DNA from: Triglochin maritima | Taxonomy: Eukaryota > Streptophyta > Magnoliopsida > Alismatales > Juncaginaceae | Length of the DNA stretch: 64,000 bases | Assembly (NCBI GenBank): GCA_963682175.1 | Contig: OY821789.1 | Location: 5,208,001 to 5,272,000, forward strand | Direction: 5' to 3' | Part shown: positions 11,651 to 23,400 of the stretch, piece by piece | How the letters are laid out: every line of letters starts with the position of its first letter | Numbering within the stretch: the stretch's first letter is position 1 | Made by a program: the position numbers and the translations under genes | The notes under the pieces: model-generated | The model's input: the letters and a program-made list of their open reading frames with translations, nothing else | What the model was told of the DNA's origin: nothing | The model's database searches: none

Positions 11651-12363
11651 CGGTATTGAGAGAAAAATGCATTCGTCTTTTTTACTTTATTAAATCTTCA
11701 TTTCTGTTCTCTCCCAAGTCCCGAACCCTCCTTTCTCCTCTTTCCCTCTCCCTCTGTTAATCTATCGTCCACTTTCATACCCAAATCCAAATCCTAACCC
11801 TAATTCCCAATTGCCATCCCTTCAGACCACACAACAAGCCTCCAGATTGCCGGTGTAGGCGTACATCCCCATCTTCGAGGCCATCTTCTTCGACAGGTGC
11901 GTTTTCGCTCCCTCAACAGAGCGAAAAGTGGTAGTTGCGAATGGAGATTTCGGTTGATGTTTGTGCCAAATTGTTGATCTGTTTCGAATCAAGCTCTGCA
12001 TTCCTTTGTAACCTGTGATTTACGTTGCTTTTCCCGAACACTATATGATGGATGCAAAAGCGTGTTTTGAAAATACGGATTTTGAATTGGATGCCGTATT
12101 GAAAAATGTGTTATTGAACTCCAAGTTTCGAAAGCTTTAATTATCTAAACGAGCCCCAAGTGCTATTATGGTGAATTGTTGTAGCTAAGTAGTAGGACAT
12201 CTGAACTTGATCCGGCTCGATCCTGTCTATGTATTATTTGCAAAGTCTAGGTAGATAGGAAAGAGGAGATAAATTTCAGATTACTATGTTCAATTTTTTA
12301 GTTCTCTTTTTACTTGTTTTAGATTTCAGAAACAAAGATTAATCTTCGCTTCCTCTTTCAGGG

Positions 12364-15300
12364 ATGGGAAGTGATTGCCTCGCTAAACATGATTCTGCTC
12401 GAAGCTCTAAACATCGTCCAATCACCTCTTTGTCTGAATCTGACAGCGAGAGCTCTGGTCAGACGAAGTCGAGGCGGCGAAAAGAAAAGAAACATCGGAG
12501 CCACAAGTCGAGGAGCGAGAAGGATAAGGAAAAGTTGAGGTCTAAGAAGCGCTCTTCTTCGAAGAAGAGAAATAGTTCGAATAGAGACGATGAAGATGAA
12601 AAGAAACGGAGGAGAAGCAAACACAAGCGGAGGGCTCGGAGGGAAGAGTTGTCGTCAAGTGACTCTGAGTGTTCCTATTCCGACAGTGATTCTGATGGTT
12701 TAGAGAAGCCCGTGAGCCTTGTTCGAGGAATCCTGAAGCAGTTTCCGAAGGTTGCTGGTGATCTGAAACAGGTATTTCTTGCAGCAAAGGTTGTAGTTTT
12801 TCTATGGTTCGAATCAAATAAAGTAAAACTACAATTTGACGGAGTTACATTTGGAAGTCAAACATATAAGTAGTATAGTATAAATGTTGAATGGCTTTCA
12901 TATGTGTTATTTAAAGAAAATTTGGAATAAGTTCAAGCTCATAGAAAGGGCGTTCAACATGTTTTACGTAATATGGCGGCAAGTAAATCAAATATTACCT
13001 GTGAGATATATTTGCTGATTGTAAATTCAAGTTGTTTGTACATTTCTTAGTTACAAGTTCATAACCAATGGTGAAACATATATCATAATCCAATTCGTCG
13101 CTTGATGTCTTTTAAATAAGTGTATGAGTTTGTTCAATAAATAACTAATGTTATTAGAAAATACGTGTTTTTACTTAACAGAAAGTGTGGTTCATAATAC
13201 CTTATCCCGGTATGACAACACTTTCCCCTTTTTTGTCAGTTATGAGCATTGTGCACATTATGCAGTATATTGTTTAATTTTATGGTTTGATTTCTGTAAA
13301 GACTCATTCATCTGATCTAGTTGTTCTTGGTTTTTTCATTCAGCTTCTAGAATTAGTTGATAATGGGCAAGCTGTTGACATAAGAGGAATCCCAGACAAG
13401 TCATTGAGATCATTTTTGAAAGAGCTCTTTTGTTCGTTAGAACTAAGACGAAGTGATGGACTCTTCTTCCTGCCTCCAAAGAGACCCCCTACTCTTGAAG
13501 CAATTGGCCCACTTCTCTGCTCATCAGTTAGGCAAATGGAGAAAGACGAAGGCGAGCCTGAGGCCCAGCAAGAACATGAGAATGATAAAGAAGATAACTT
13601 GATCGTGCGACCGGAAAAATTACAAGAGAATCTTGAGGCTTCTGTGCCTCAACAAAAAAGGTATTTTAGTATCACTTTTCAAATTAGAATTAGTTGATTT
13701 GATTGTTTTTGTAAGATTATCAATAAAAAAGATTATTTTTTGTAAATTTTTATCCATCTTCACATTTGGGGTTATAAGGTCCATAAGTTTCCCCTTTTAA
13801 ACATGCTTTTGGGGATGTAGCGCTCTCAGTGCATCTCCATTCCTACCAATGCCACTTCATTCTAAAATAATGTCGATATATGTAAATGTCATAAAGTAAA
13901 AGAAAGCCTTTAAAAGTATTTTGAAACATTGAAAATATTACTCTTCACTCTTCACCCACGTAAGAAAGCTGCTTGAAAGCATTTCTACATCAACATTATC
14001 CCAATGTCTCAAAAGAGGCTGGGGGGTTGCAACTCTACTACTGTAAAATAGTGAGGTGGTTTCCAATTGACCCAATGATGCGAAGTGCAACTGACCTTGT
14101 GCGATTTCACAATAGATAAGAAATGCGGATCGTTTAGATAGCCATTTGATATAGTCCATCATGCATGAAAGCATTTCTGAACCTACAAACTTACTTATGT
14201 AACAAATATAGTCTTGAACATGCCTATGAAAAAATTATCCATACTAGAGTAATATTAATAAAAATGAAATGTCAAGTAATAACCAAAAATTGTATGTGTA
14301 GTCGAGGACTCGAGGCAGTGAGGCTCTTGTGGCATATGCTCAAATCTAGACATGCCCAAGATTAGTTGACTACCTATTCCACAGTAAGCTGTGTATGCAG
14401 ATCGAAGCATTTTTCAATTTTCATATAGTGGAATCAGTTTCATTTGCACTTTTTTCATCCAGAGGCATAGATTGCATGAGTAATTCACATTTTGTGAGTA
14501 TTTCTTTTATTTGTTACTTATCTTGGAAAATAAGAAGATTTTTTTTGAAGGTTAATTGGCCCTGCAATGCCATCAGCAGAGTTACTGGCAGCAGCTGCTG
14601 AATTAACAGAAGCCGATGCTCTATTGAGGTACTAATTCTGCAAAATACGCTGACTATGACTTGATCCCTACTCTTGTGTCATAAGGAAATTATAATATTG
14701 GCATATCTTTTATTTCATTATTGTTGGAAGTATTTTTTCCCCTCATGTGTTATGTCCTAGAGTCCCATTAAAATTGAGTTTCAATTTGCTTACTACAAAA
14801 ATTGTAGGGATGCTGATCTTGAAGACACCAATGATCTATTTATAGGTCCTCCACCCCCTGCTGTAGCTGCTGAAGCTGAATCAGCAAATGAAGCTGAACG
14901 TTTTGAAGAGGTGATGATATTACACCTTATGTTTTATACATGGGAAATTTGGATACTGTTACATGATTTTCTCTTATTTAAGTGTAATTGTAAATCATAT
15001 GTTTGATTGTTCATTTGGCATTTTATGGACAATTAGGTAGTCTTCATTTCTTATTCTCAAATCTTTACAACATCTAGGAAGTATGTGAATTACCCATGTG
15101 CATAGTCAAATCTTGATTCTATGGTGATTGATAGCACTTGAAGATGTTGTGATTTTTATTGTCATGCACAGGGCCAGTCTACTAGAGTCACCTTATATCT
15201 GGGGTGGTCCCTTGTTCACTCAGGTTTTTGCAAAGAATTACCCTTCAAGAATGGGAAAGCACGTAGCTGTCTACTTCATCACCCCACTATATAATAGCCA

Positions 15301-18300
15301 ATGGTTCATGTTTATTTAGCTAGTAACCTTTTTCCATTTTTTCTAGACAAGTTACGAAATAAAAATGTCTTTCCCTTTCCTTTACTCATTTCAACTTGTA
15401 TGAAGGTACTGAGCTATATGTATTTTGTGTTTGCATTTCTTTCCATCTTTAATAATGGAGCTGTGATCCAAGTGTTCAAGTTTTCTCCCTGCCCTTTATT
15501 CACTTGTCTTTGGTTGAATTTGTGTCACTAAATCATATGAAGTTTGTTATCTCATTTTAGTGATATGAAGCAGGTTTCTCGAATTATCAGTGCTGATGTT
15601 GGAAAGCCTTATGATGTGCTAGGTGTCAACCACAAAATGCCATTTGACAACATGAAGAAGAAGTAAGTTGATACTGCATTTTATGTTTTCTCTAATTTTC
15701 AAGAAAACGTTGAATATATTGAATTGATTGAATGAATCTTTATTCATATTAGATCATGTGAAGTAACACATGCTTTTCTTCTTCTTAGGTATTGGAAATT
15801 ATCTCTCATGGTTCACCCAGACAAATGCTCCCATCCAGAAGCACACCAAGCTTTTGTGAAACTGAACCAGTCTTTCAAAGAACTACAAGATCCTGATAAG
15901 GTAAATTTCCTCAATGGGGGTAGTGATAAGTGTTTGGGTTAATTTGGTTGTTTCTGTTTTCGTGTCTAGTATTAATTGAAGTCGACAAAATCAATATCTT
16001 GTCCACAATTAATTTTAGTTTCATTATTTCATTTCTTGCTAGTTTTCGATTGTTTATAGCTTGTAGGTAAATAACACTGCTAAAAGAAGTAGCAACATTG
16101 TAGTGCTGGACTCTGTAAACAACTTGCAACTAGAAAAAACAAAAATAAGACTGACTGAAAGCAGAAAAGTTGTTATAAAATGAACAAGTAATTCACAATG
16201 GAAATGTTGGATATCAAAGCTTGTTAGAGCAAAAATAATCCTTGGCTGCCTTGCAGACACATTGTTTTGGTCTAAAGTTCTAAACAATTTAATTTTTACT
16301 GAAGTTCCCCTGCAATCCATTGAAATTCTGTACCCTGTCTTGCCTTACCATTTGACTTATTCTAGGAAGGTATTTAAAGGGAAGCGAAGTTCTTTGGAGC
16401 AGACTCTGGAGTGTAGATTAAATTTGAGATAGGTTCTCTGTTATAAATTTTGGGCATGTACGGGTATAATCTAATATCTAGGAAGCAGGGACACTTCTGA
16501 ATGGTCGTCGTGTCCGAGTCGTGGCTGTGTCGGACACCGACACTCCTTGGACACGCCTTGGACACGTGTCGGACACGCCAGTGGTGGACACTCCTTGGAC
16601 ACGACACTCCTTGGTCTCGATTTTGACTTTTGACTTTTTTCTTCTTCCTCCTTTTCGGTACCGGAATGTTTATAGAGGAGGAGGAGAAGATAAACCATTG
16701 GGTTAAGGAAGTTTCAATACAACCCTTGAAATATATTATTTTATTGGGTAGTAATCAGTTTGTTGCCCTTTAAGAATATGCCTAATGACTACTTTTGTCA
16801 TGGACAATGAGGAGACAACATGAAGCAACATATATTATTTTATTATGAACATTTAACATTTATGAGTAATTATTTTTTACAAGTATATTATTATTTATTT
16901 ATATATATTATAATTTTAATACTGTGTCCGTGTCCTACTTTTTAGAAAAATGCCGTATCCCCGTGTCCGTGTCCCGTGTCCGTCTCCGTGCTTCTTAGTC
17001 TAATATTTTCCCCATTATTCGTTTATTACATTGAAATTTAGCATAGCCTACAGTGAATTTCTTGAGGGCCTATAGTTTGTTTGCCAAAATAGGCTTTTGA
17101 TTGTTTTTACCGAAATGATCTGCAGCTTCGTGTTTAGTTGTCTTCCTGTGTTGGTTATTAGTAAACTAACTAAGATATTTAAGAAATATTCCCCAAATAT
17201 TCTCTTTTGCAAGCAACATAGGCTTACAACAGCAACATCAACAAAGTCTTTAACACCAAACTAGTTGGAGGTAGGCCAACATAGGCTTAATTATCAAAAA
17301 ATAAATGGGATTGTTCCTAAGTTGGAAAAGGTGAGGACTGGGTAGTAACTTGAGATCTAAAGAGCTAGCCTGAATACGAACAAAGGAAGAATATAAATCT
17401 AAAAACTATTTCTAGTTCAGCTTACTTGGTTACAACTTTATTTGAACTATGGAGGACATTACGTCTAATAATGAAGACCTACCTTTGATCTTGTTTTTAG
17501 AGCCAATAATGACATAGTGTTTACATGTTATATTTTTTCATCTCACCTGGAGGCATTTGTAAATATAATTTAACTTTGGTTCTTCTTGCAGAGAAAGGAG
17601 ATAGATGAAAAGATTAAACTTAAAGAGGAAGAGGAAGCACATGAGGTAACTCCCTGAATTACCTTTTGGTTGAAACTTTGTCTCTCAAGTCCGTCCCTTG
17701 AGAAAAATCAAGGCCTGCTTGTTCTTACATCTTACATATACTCATGGATGCAATTACCTCTCTTAGGAAATAGAAAGTGCTGCTTTTGTCTTAATGTATA
17801 TATTGGTTTTTGGTTGATCGTAAACTCGAATTCTCCATAGAAAAGGGAGAAGACCTAAGCAAACTGTGATCTAGGTTACGTTCAACACTAGAACCCGTCA
17901 TGCTTTTATCTGCAACATAATGCATGCTATTAGAATGTCTTTAACTGGAAATATCTCATTTGGATAAACAAAAGGGAAGTTAAGTTGTAAAATTCTTTAA
18001 GCTAACTGAATTTTTTGTGACACATCACACATGTATGAAAACATTGCAAATCATATTTAGTGTTCAATTCAATTCTTTGTTCTGCAGATTGTGCTTAAAT
18101 CTCTTCGTGAAGCTGCAGAGTGGAGACGAGTGCAAGGTGTCTATCTCACACATTAGCTGTTCTTTCATTTACTTTTTTTTATTGAAATAAAATTATGCTC
18201 TTATGTAATCGATAAAAAAAGTCTTATGCAATTCAGCAAATCAGCAGGCATGAAGTTGCTGATCCTAAGCTTCCCTTGTTTGCTCATTCATGACTTGAAA

Positions 18301-19423
18301 ATGCTGATAGCATTGTTTTGTTGATAAATTGTATACGTTCATATCTCAATGGAACTATGATTCAATTTTGCCGTATTTTCTTTTCAAAGTTTGCGAATGC
18401 ATGACTTCCAAACTCTGATACAGATAATATAATAAGAAAACTTGACTTCTATTATATGGATTTTTCCACATGATGTTTCATACATAAGCCATATAGAATT
18501 AATATGGTACGGTCTCTTCATCATTGTCTAATTAAACTACCTACACATCACACTGAAATGACTATAAAAATATGGCAGAAATTGTTAGATGTTTCTGTCA
18601 GCCTTTCACTGTTTAATAATATATTGATTTCTTGATTCTTGATAGGTATATCTCTGGAAGGTGACGATGAGCTTTTAGCAAAACCACAACAGCCTCAAGC
18701 AAGAGATGAGTGGATGACAAAATTACCTCCAGAAAGAAAAGTGAGTATTAAGAATCCAACACCAATATTCTTACTTTCACCTAAGGAACTTATATGTATC
18801 TGATTATCTCGGGCCTTTGTTTTCAGCCTGGAATACCGATCCAATCAACAGCATTTAGTCGGACTGGAAAAGAAGGGCGTGGCGACACTGGCATGTGGAC
18901 AGATAGTCCAGTTGAGAAAACACTGAAGGCTAAGCAGAAGTATTGATTTTTTTTTCTTTTGCTTGCACGTTCTTGTTATTCGAGTTACTAATTTCATTTT
19001 TTTTTTGCCGGATATCTGAGGTTTTCTTTATTATATTCACTTATTGGTTTATATATAAGCTTCTGACTGTTCATTTACTTTTTTTACAGTTATTTGGAAG
19101 CGTACAGCAAAGCAACTGCTCTTGCTGCAGCAGATGATGAGAAGAAGAGGATGGGCTCTGATGCAGAATTGGTGGACAAATACAACTCCTCAAAGCGGTC
19201 AAAATCGCTGGTTGAAAAACACCAGGAAGAGAACAGTCGTCCCAAAAAGAAAACAAAAAAACCCGAGAAAGAGGAATGGGTCGGCCAACATCCTTGGAAG
19301 CCGTGGGACCGTGAGAAGGACTTGACGGAAGGGAGGCAGAAAGTTAAGTTAGATTCAGAAGACATGGCCCAGGGGCTTTCTTCTCGGTTCTCATCTGGAG
19401 CTATTCAAAGGAATTTCCTGTAG
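12364..19423 (+). CDS. J-domain protein with GPALPP/DUF3752 region (nuclear, function not established)
   Basis: Eleven coding exons: 12364-12771, 13344-13660, 14551-14628, 14808-14910, 15574-15662, 15789-15900, 17592-17645, 18088-18136, 18646-18741, 18827-18939, 19090-19423; about 583 aa if one base is discounted (below). A leader exon ending at 11896 (GACAG|GTGCG) and an acceptor just before the ATG suggest a 5' UTR intron. The N-terminus is a Ser/Arg/Lys-rich, nuclear-type low-complexity region (to about residue 110). GPAMP and IGPPPP stretches recall GPALPP motifs. A J domain follows (PYDVLGV about 312, HPDK about 341), then a Lys/Glu helix, then the DUF3752-like end (DEWMTKLPPERK, WTDSPVEK, PWDREKDL, SSRFSSGA). 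Oddity: the A-run at 18719-18723 has five A where reading frame and family need four, so the exon 18646-18741 is one base too long and the frame breaks before LPPERKPG. It may be a real frameshift or an assembly error. Confidence 0.85.
16478..16998. mobile_element. hAT-type MITE in an intron of the J-domain gene, 521 bp
   Basis: The ends are CTAGGAAGCAGGGACAC at 16478 and, inverted, GTCTCCGTGCTTCTTAG ending at 16998 (13 of 17 match). The 8-bp target duplication TCTAATAT is perfect (16470-16477 and 16999-17006). The interior has many GTGTCCGTGTCC and GGACACG repeats and no coding region. It lies in the intron 15901-17591 and leaves the splice sites intact. Confidence 0.8.
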
Positions 19424-20366
19424 ATGACAACACAAAGTGGTTCTGGTCTTCTGGAACACTTGTGCGCCAGCTTATGATGTTGTTGCCACTTGCATCCAAC
19501 ATCCTGCACATTCAGGGCGTGATAGATGTTTTATAAGAAATTCAGGTTACCCTTCCTTCATTTCCTCCTGTTCCACTTTGTGTGTAAGTTCCCGCAACCA
19601 AATCGTTTCGGAGCTTTCAGAAATGGCTGGAAACCGGACAAAGCTGGCTCGGTTGCCCCAAAATCTACTATGATCTGATGGTGTTTTATGGACACTTTAG
19701 ATCCATCCCTTCACGGTTGCTACATTCAGACGGTATATTGTCCATCTCAAATGGTTGGATGGAGGGAGAAGTAGTGTAGTTTATTTTGTTCTTTGAATAG
19801 TTTACTTTAGATTTGAGAGGAATTAAGGATAAGGTAATCCTGTATAAGCCAATATAAGGATGGTCAAATTTATGTTTGTATCCAAATTTTACAATATATT
19901 CACATTTGGGTATGCAAAAATACGAATATGAATTACATGTCGAATGAATATCGTATTCAGTGTTTTGTTAAAGAAATTTCAAATTGCAACTAACAATCGA
20001 ATACAAATACTAATTGAATATTAATTATTATTCAGAATTTCAAATTGCAACTAACAATCGAATACAAATACTAATTATTATTCAGAATTTTGACGTAATT
20101 AATTTCACGTATGCTTTACGAATATAGATTTCACCTTTAAGAATTACAATGCACCAAACGAGTACAAATTTGTTACGTCAATTTAATAATCTCAAACCCT
20201 TTTCGGCCACATAAAAACATAAAATGTAGTATTTACTGCAAAAACATTAATCATAGGCCCATTTTTTTCAAATGGAGCCGACGACCCGATTACCCGAGAA
20301 TACGAACCCACGGCCACGGTTCTACTTCTCTTTACTCCTATATCGTGTCGCGCGTTTCTCGATTTC
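19424..20366. other. 3' UTR of the J-domain gene and MSH2 upstream region
   Basis: The left part is probably the J-domain gene's 3' UTR. A direct repeat of about 39 bp (AATTGCAACTAACAATCGAA and flanks) lies at 19976-20014 and 20037-20075, period 61 bp. No gene is recognised. Confidence 0.6.
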
Positions 20367-20374
20367 TTCCCGCC
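20367..20374 (+). promoter_or_regulatory. Possible E2F site upstream of MSH2
   Basis: TTCCCGCC fits the E2F core consensus TTSSCGSS and lies 55 to 62 bases upstream of the MSH2 start codon, in a GC-rich, TATA-less leader. S-phase control by E2F would suit a mismatch-repair gene, but this is inferred from one short motif. Confidence 0.45.
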
Positions 20375-20428
20375 CTTTCCCAGAGCCCTCTTCCCCAAAT
20401 CCCGAAACCCTCCTCCCGCCGCGCCACC

Positions 20429-23400
20429 ATGGACGGTGGAGCCCACTCGCCGGACTTCAGCAAACTGCCGGACCTCAAACTAGGTCCATCCCTCCTTCCT
20501 TCTCCTGTTTCCCCTCTCCATTTTCGCTCACGGTCTCATGTTCAGTTGTGTCCCGTTCAGATGCCAGGCAAGCCCAGGGCTTCATCTCCTTCTTCAAGAC
20601 GCTTCCTCCGGTATGAATCGTTTTTTGTTTTGTTTTGAGATCGTGTTTTGTTGATGGAGTTTGTTTGCGTTTGCAGGACGCGCGGGCCGTCAGGTTCTTC
20701 GATCGCCGGGTGAGTCCACGATCCCGTGACTGGCTGGATGTTTTAGTGGCAAAAGTGACGGTTTTGTTGTTTGTGTGCATTTTGCTTCGCGTACTGAGTT
20801 CGATTTCGTGGAAGTTGATTGTTTTTTGTTTTGTTTTCGATAGCATCTGAGTGTTCGATATTCAAAATGAGTTGGATATGCTGTTTCTTGCTTTTGAATG
20901 TCTGGAATGAGTTAATACCATGTTCTTGTTTTAAGGTCTGGTTGGGAACACTGGCTATGATTTGAAAACCACTCAAAGCAAGTGGGTACGCCCAAATAGA
21001 TTTCGATGTTTAGATACCTAGCTTTTGGCGGGTGGTTGGATTTTACCCAAGAATCAAGAAGTTACCCAAGGAATTTGAGCGAACCACAACCATACTCTAG
21101 GTGTAGGCTGCTAGCTTCTGAGAAGTTGGAAAAGAGTGTCCCGGACGACACAATGTTTGAGAGTTGAGTCACTAAAAGATGGACAATCTATAACATGGTG
21201 TCTTGCTTTTGTATTAACATGTTATTATGTTTAGCTAGTAGTCTGTTTTGGAAGTAGAATGATGAGTGAAAAATCTTAAACATTTGTGGCTCATGGACAA
21301 CGTAGGTAGCAATCTGTTAGGGAATAAAACCACAACGACAGACCATAAGTTGAATTATTGGAGACTATGGTGGTAACAATCTACTATACTGCCTTGTTGG
21401 CAATTTGTTACAGGGTCATTTTTATTTCTTTACATCAGAATGAGAAAATCACAAGTTTGAAGTGCCAAATATCATTTATTGTTTTGTATTTACTGTTGAC
21501 AGTTTATAGAGACCTGGGATTATCAAAAATACAATCCCTTGGAAGTTTTTCTCTTTTTGAGGATCATGTCATTGTCCTTAACTACAAGCTTCCGTTGTTT
21601 CCTACCTCTCATTATATTTATTCTGATTATGTGATCTTCTATTTTGTTACTTCAGTTTTTTATATTCTAACAATTGGGTTCAATCAGGACTATTACACTG
21701 TACATGGTGAAGATGCATTGTTCATTGCAAAGACGTACTACCACACTACCACTGCATTAAGAAAACTGGAAAATGGTTCTGATAGTATTTCTAGTGTAAG
21801 TGTAAGTAAAAACATGTTTGAAACTATTGCTCGTGATCTACTCCTTGAGAGAACTGACCACACTCTGGAGCTGTATGAGGGTACTGGATCTAATTGGCGA
21901 TTGGCTAAGCGTGGGACACCTGGTAACCTTGGAAGTTTCGAAGATGTCTTGTTTGCCAACAATGATATGCAGGATTCTCCTGTTATTGTTGCAGTCTGCC
22001 TTAATTATCGTGAGAATCAGTGTACAATAGGCCTAAGTTTTATTGACATGATCAAGAAAACACTAGGTTTGGCTGAGTTCCTTGACGACAGTCAATTCAC
22101 AAATTTGGAATCTGTATTTGTGGCTCTTGGTTGCAAAGAGTGTCTCCTATCAGCAGGCAGTGGAAAATCTGTGGAAAAGACTTTGCATGACACACTGAAA
22201 AGGTGTGGTGTTCTTATGACAGAGAGGAAGAAATCCGAGTTCAAGTCACGAGACTTGGTTCAAGATCTGGGGAGAATTGTTCGAGGGCCAATCGAACCTG
22301 TTCGTGATCTGCTTTCTGAATTTGAGAATGCCTTGGGTGCTCTTGGGTCATTACTTTCGTACATGGAGTTACTCACAGATGAGAGTAACTACGGGAGTTA
22401 TACCATCTGGAAATACAGTCTCGAGAATTACATGAGATTAGATTCAGCTGCTATCAGAGCATTGAATGTTCTCGAGTCCAAAACAGATGCAAATAAAAAC
22501 TGTAGCTTGTTTGGTCTAATGAACAGGACATGCACTGCTGGCATGGGCAAGCGATTACTGAACAGGTGGTTAAAACAGCCTCTTTTAGATGTAGATGAGA
22601 TCAATCGTAGACTGGATCTGGTTCAGGTATTTGTTGAGGATGCTGAAGTTCGTCAAGGATTGCGCCAACAATTGAAAAGAATTTCTGATATTGAGAGGTT
22701 GACTCATGGTCTGAAAAAAGCAACAACTTTACATCCTGTTGTAAAACTTTATCAGGTAATATTTAATATCTTTATGCTTTTGCATTTTTTATATTCATTA
22801 TGTGCTTTTAATGATTTTTTTTGATGCACCTTATGCTACAGTATAAGTAATTGAGCATGTAAAATGCCGAAATCAAATCATCTTTGTAGTATATTATTTT
22901 CATACATCTAACTATAGTGGGTAATTGACATGGTTTTCCTTATTAAGTTCCTGGTGAAATAAGTGTACTTGTGCCAAGGTGATTATGGTTACTCTATTTT
23001 TTATTATACTTATTATTATTTGTTTTGCTAACTGATCATGCTAACACATATATAAGGTTCTGGTTTACTTCTGATAGTCCCCTTCTGCAAACAGTCAGGC
23101 ACTAGAATTCCATACATAAAGGATGTTTTGAAGCATTATGAGGGGCAGTGTTCAGACTTGGTCAAAGTAATGTTTTTGGATCCACTGGAATTTTGGTTGG
23201 ATGAGAATCATCTCGAGAAGTTCCTGGGTCTTGTTACAAGTGCTGTCGATCTTGATGAACTTGAGAATGGTCATTATATGATATCTACAAGTTATGATGA
23301 CAATTTGGTTATTCTGAAGGACAAGTTAGATGCTGTAAACCAGCAAATAAAAGGTTTGCATAAGCAAATTGCAGATGACCTTGATTTACCTTATGAAAAG

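Noticed and set aside
21358..21687. N-terminal extension of MSH2 exon 4 by its open upstream frame
   Set aside because: The frame is open by chance through the intron. The CAATCAG acceptor at 21681-21687 gives the conserved [13 protein letters not shown] junction.
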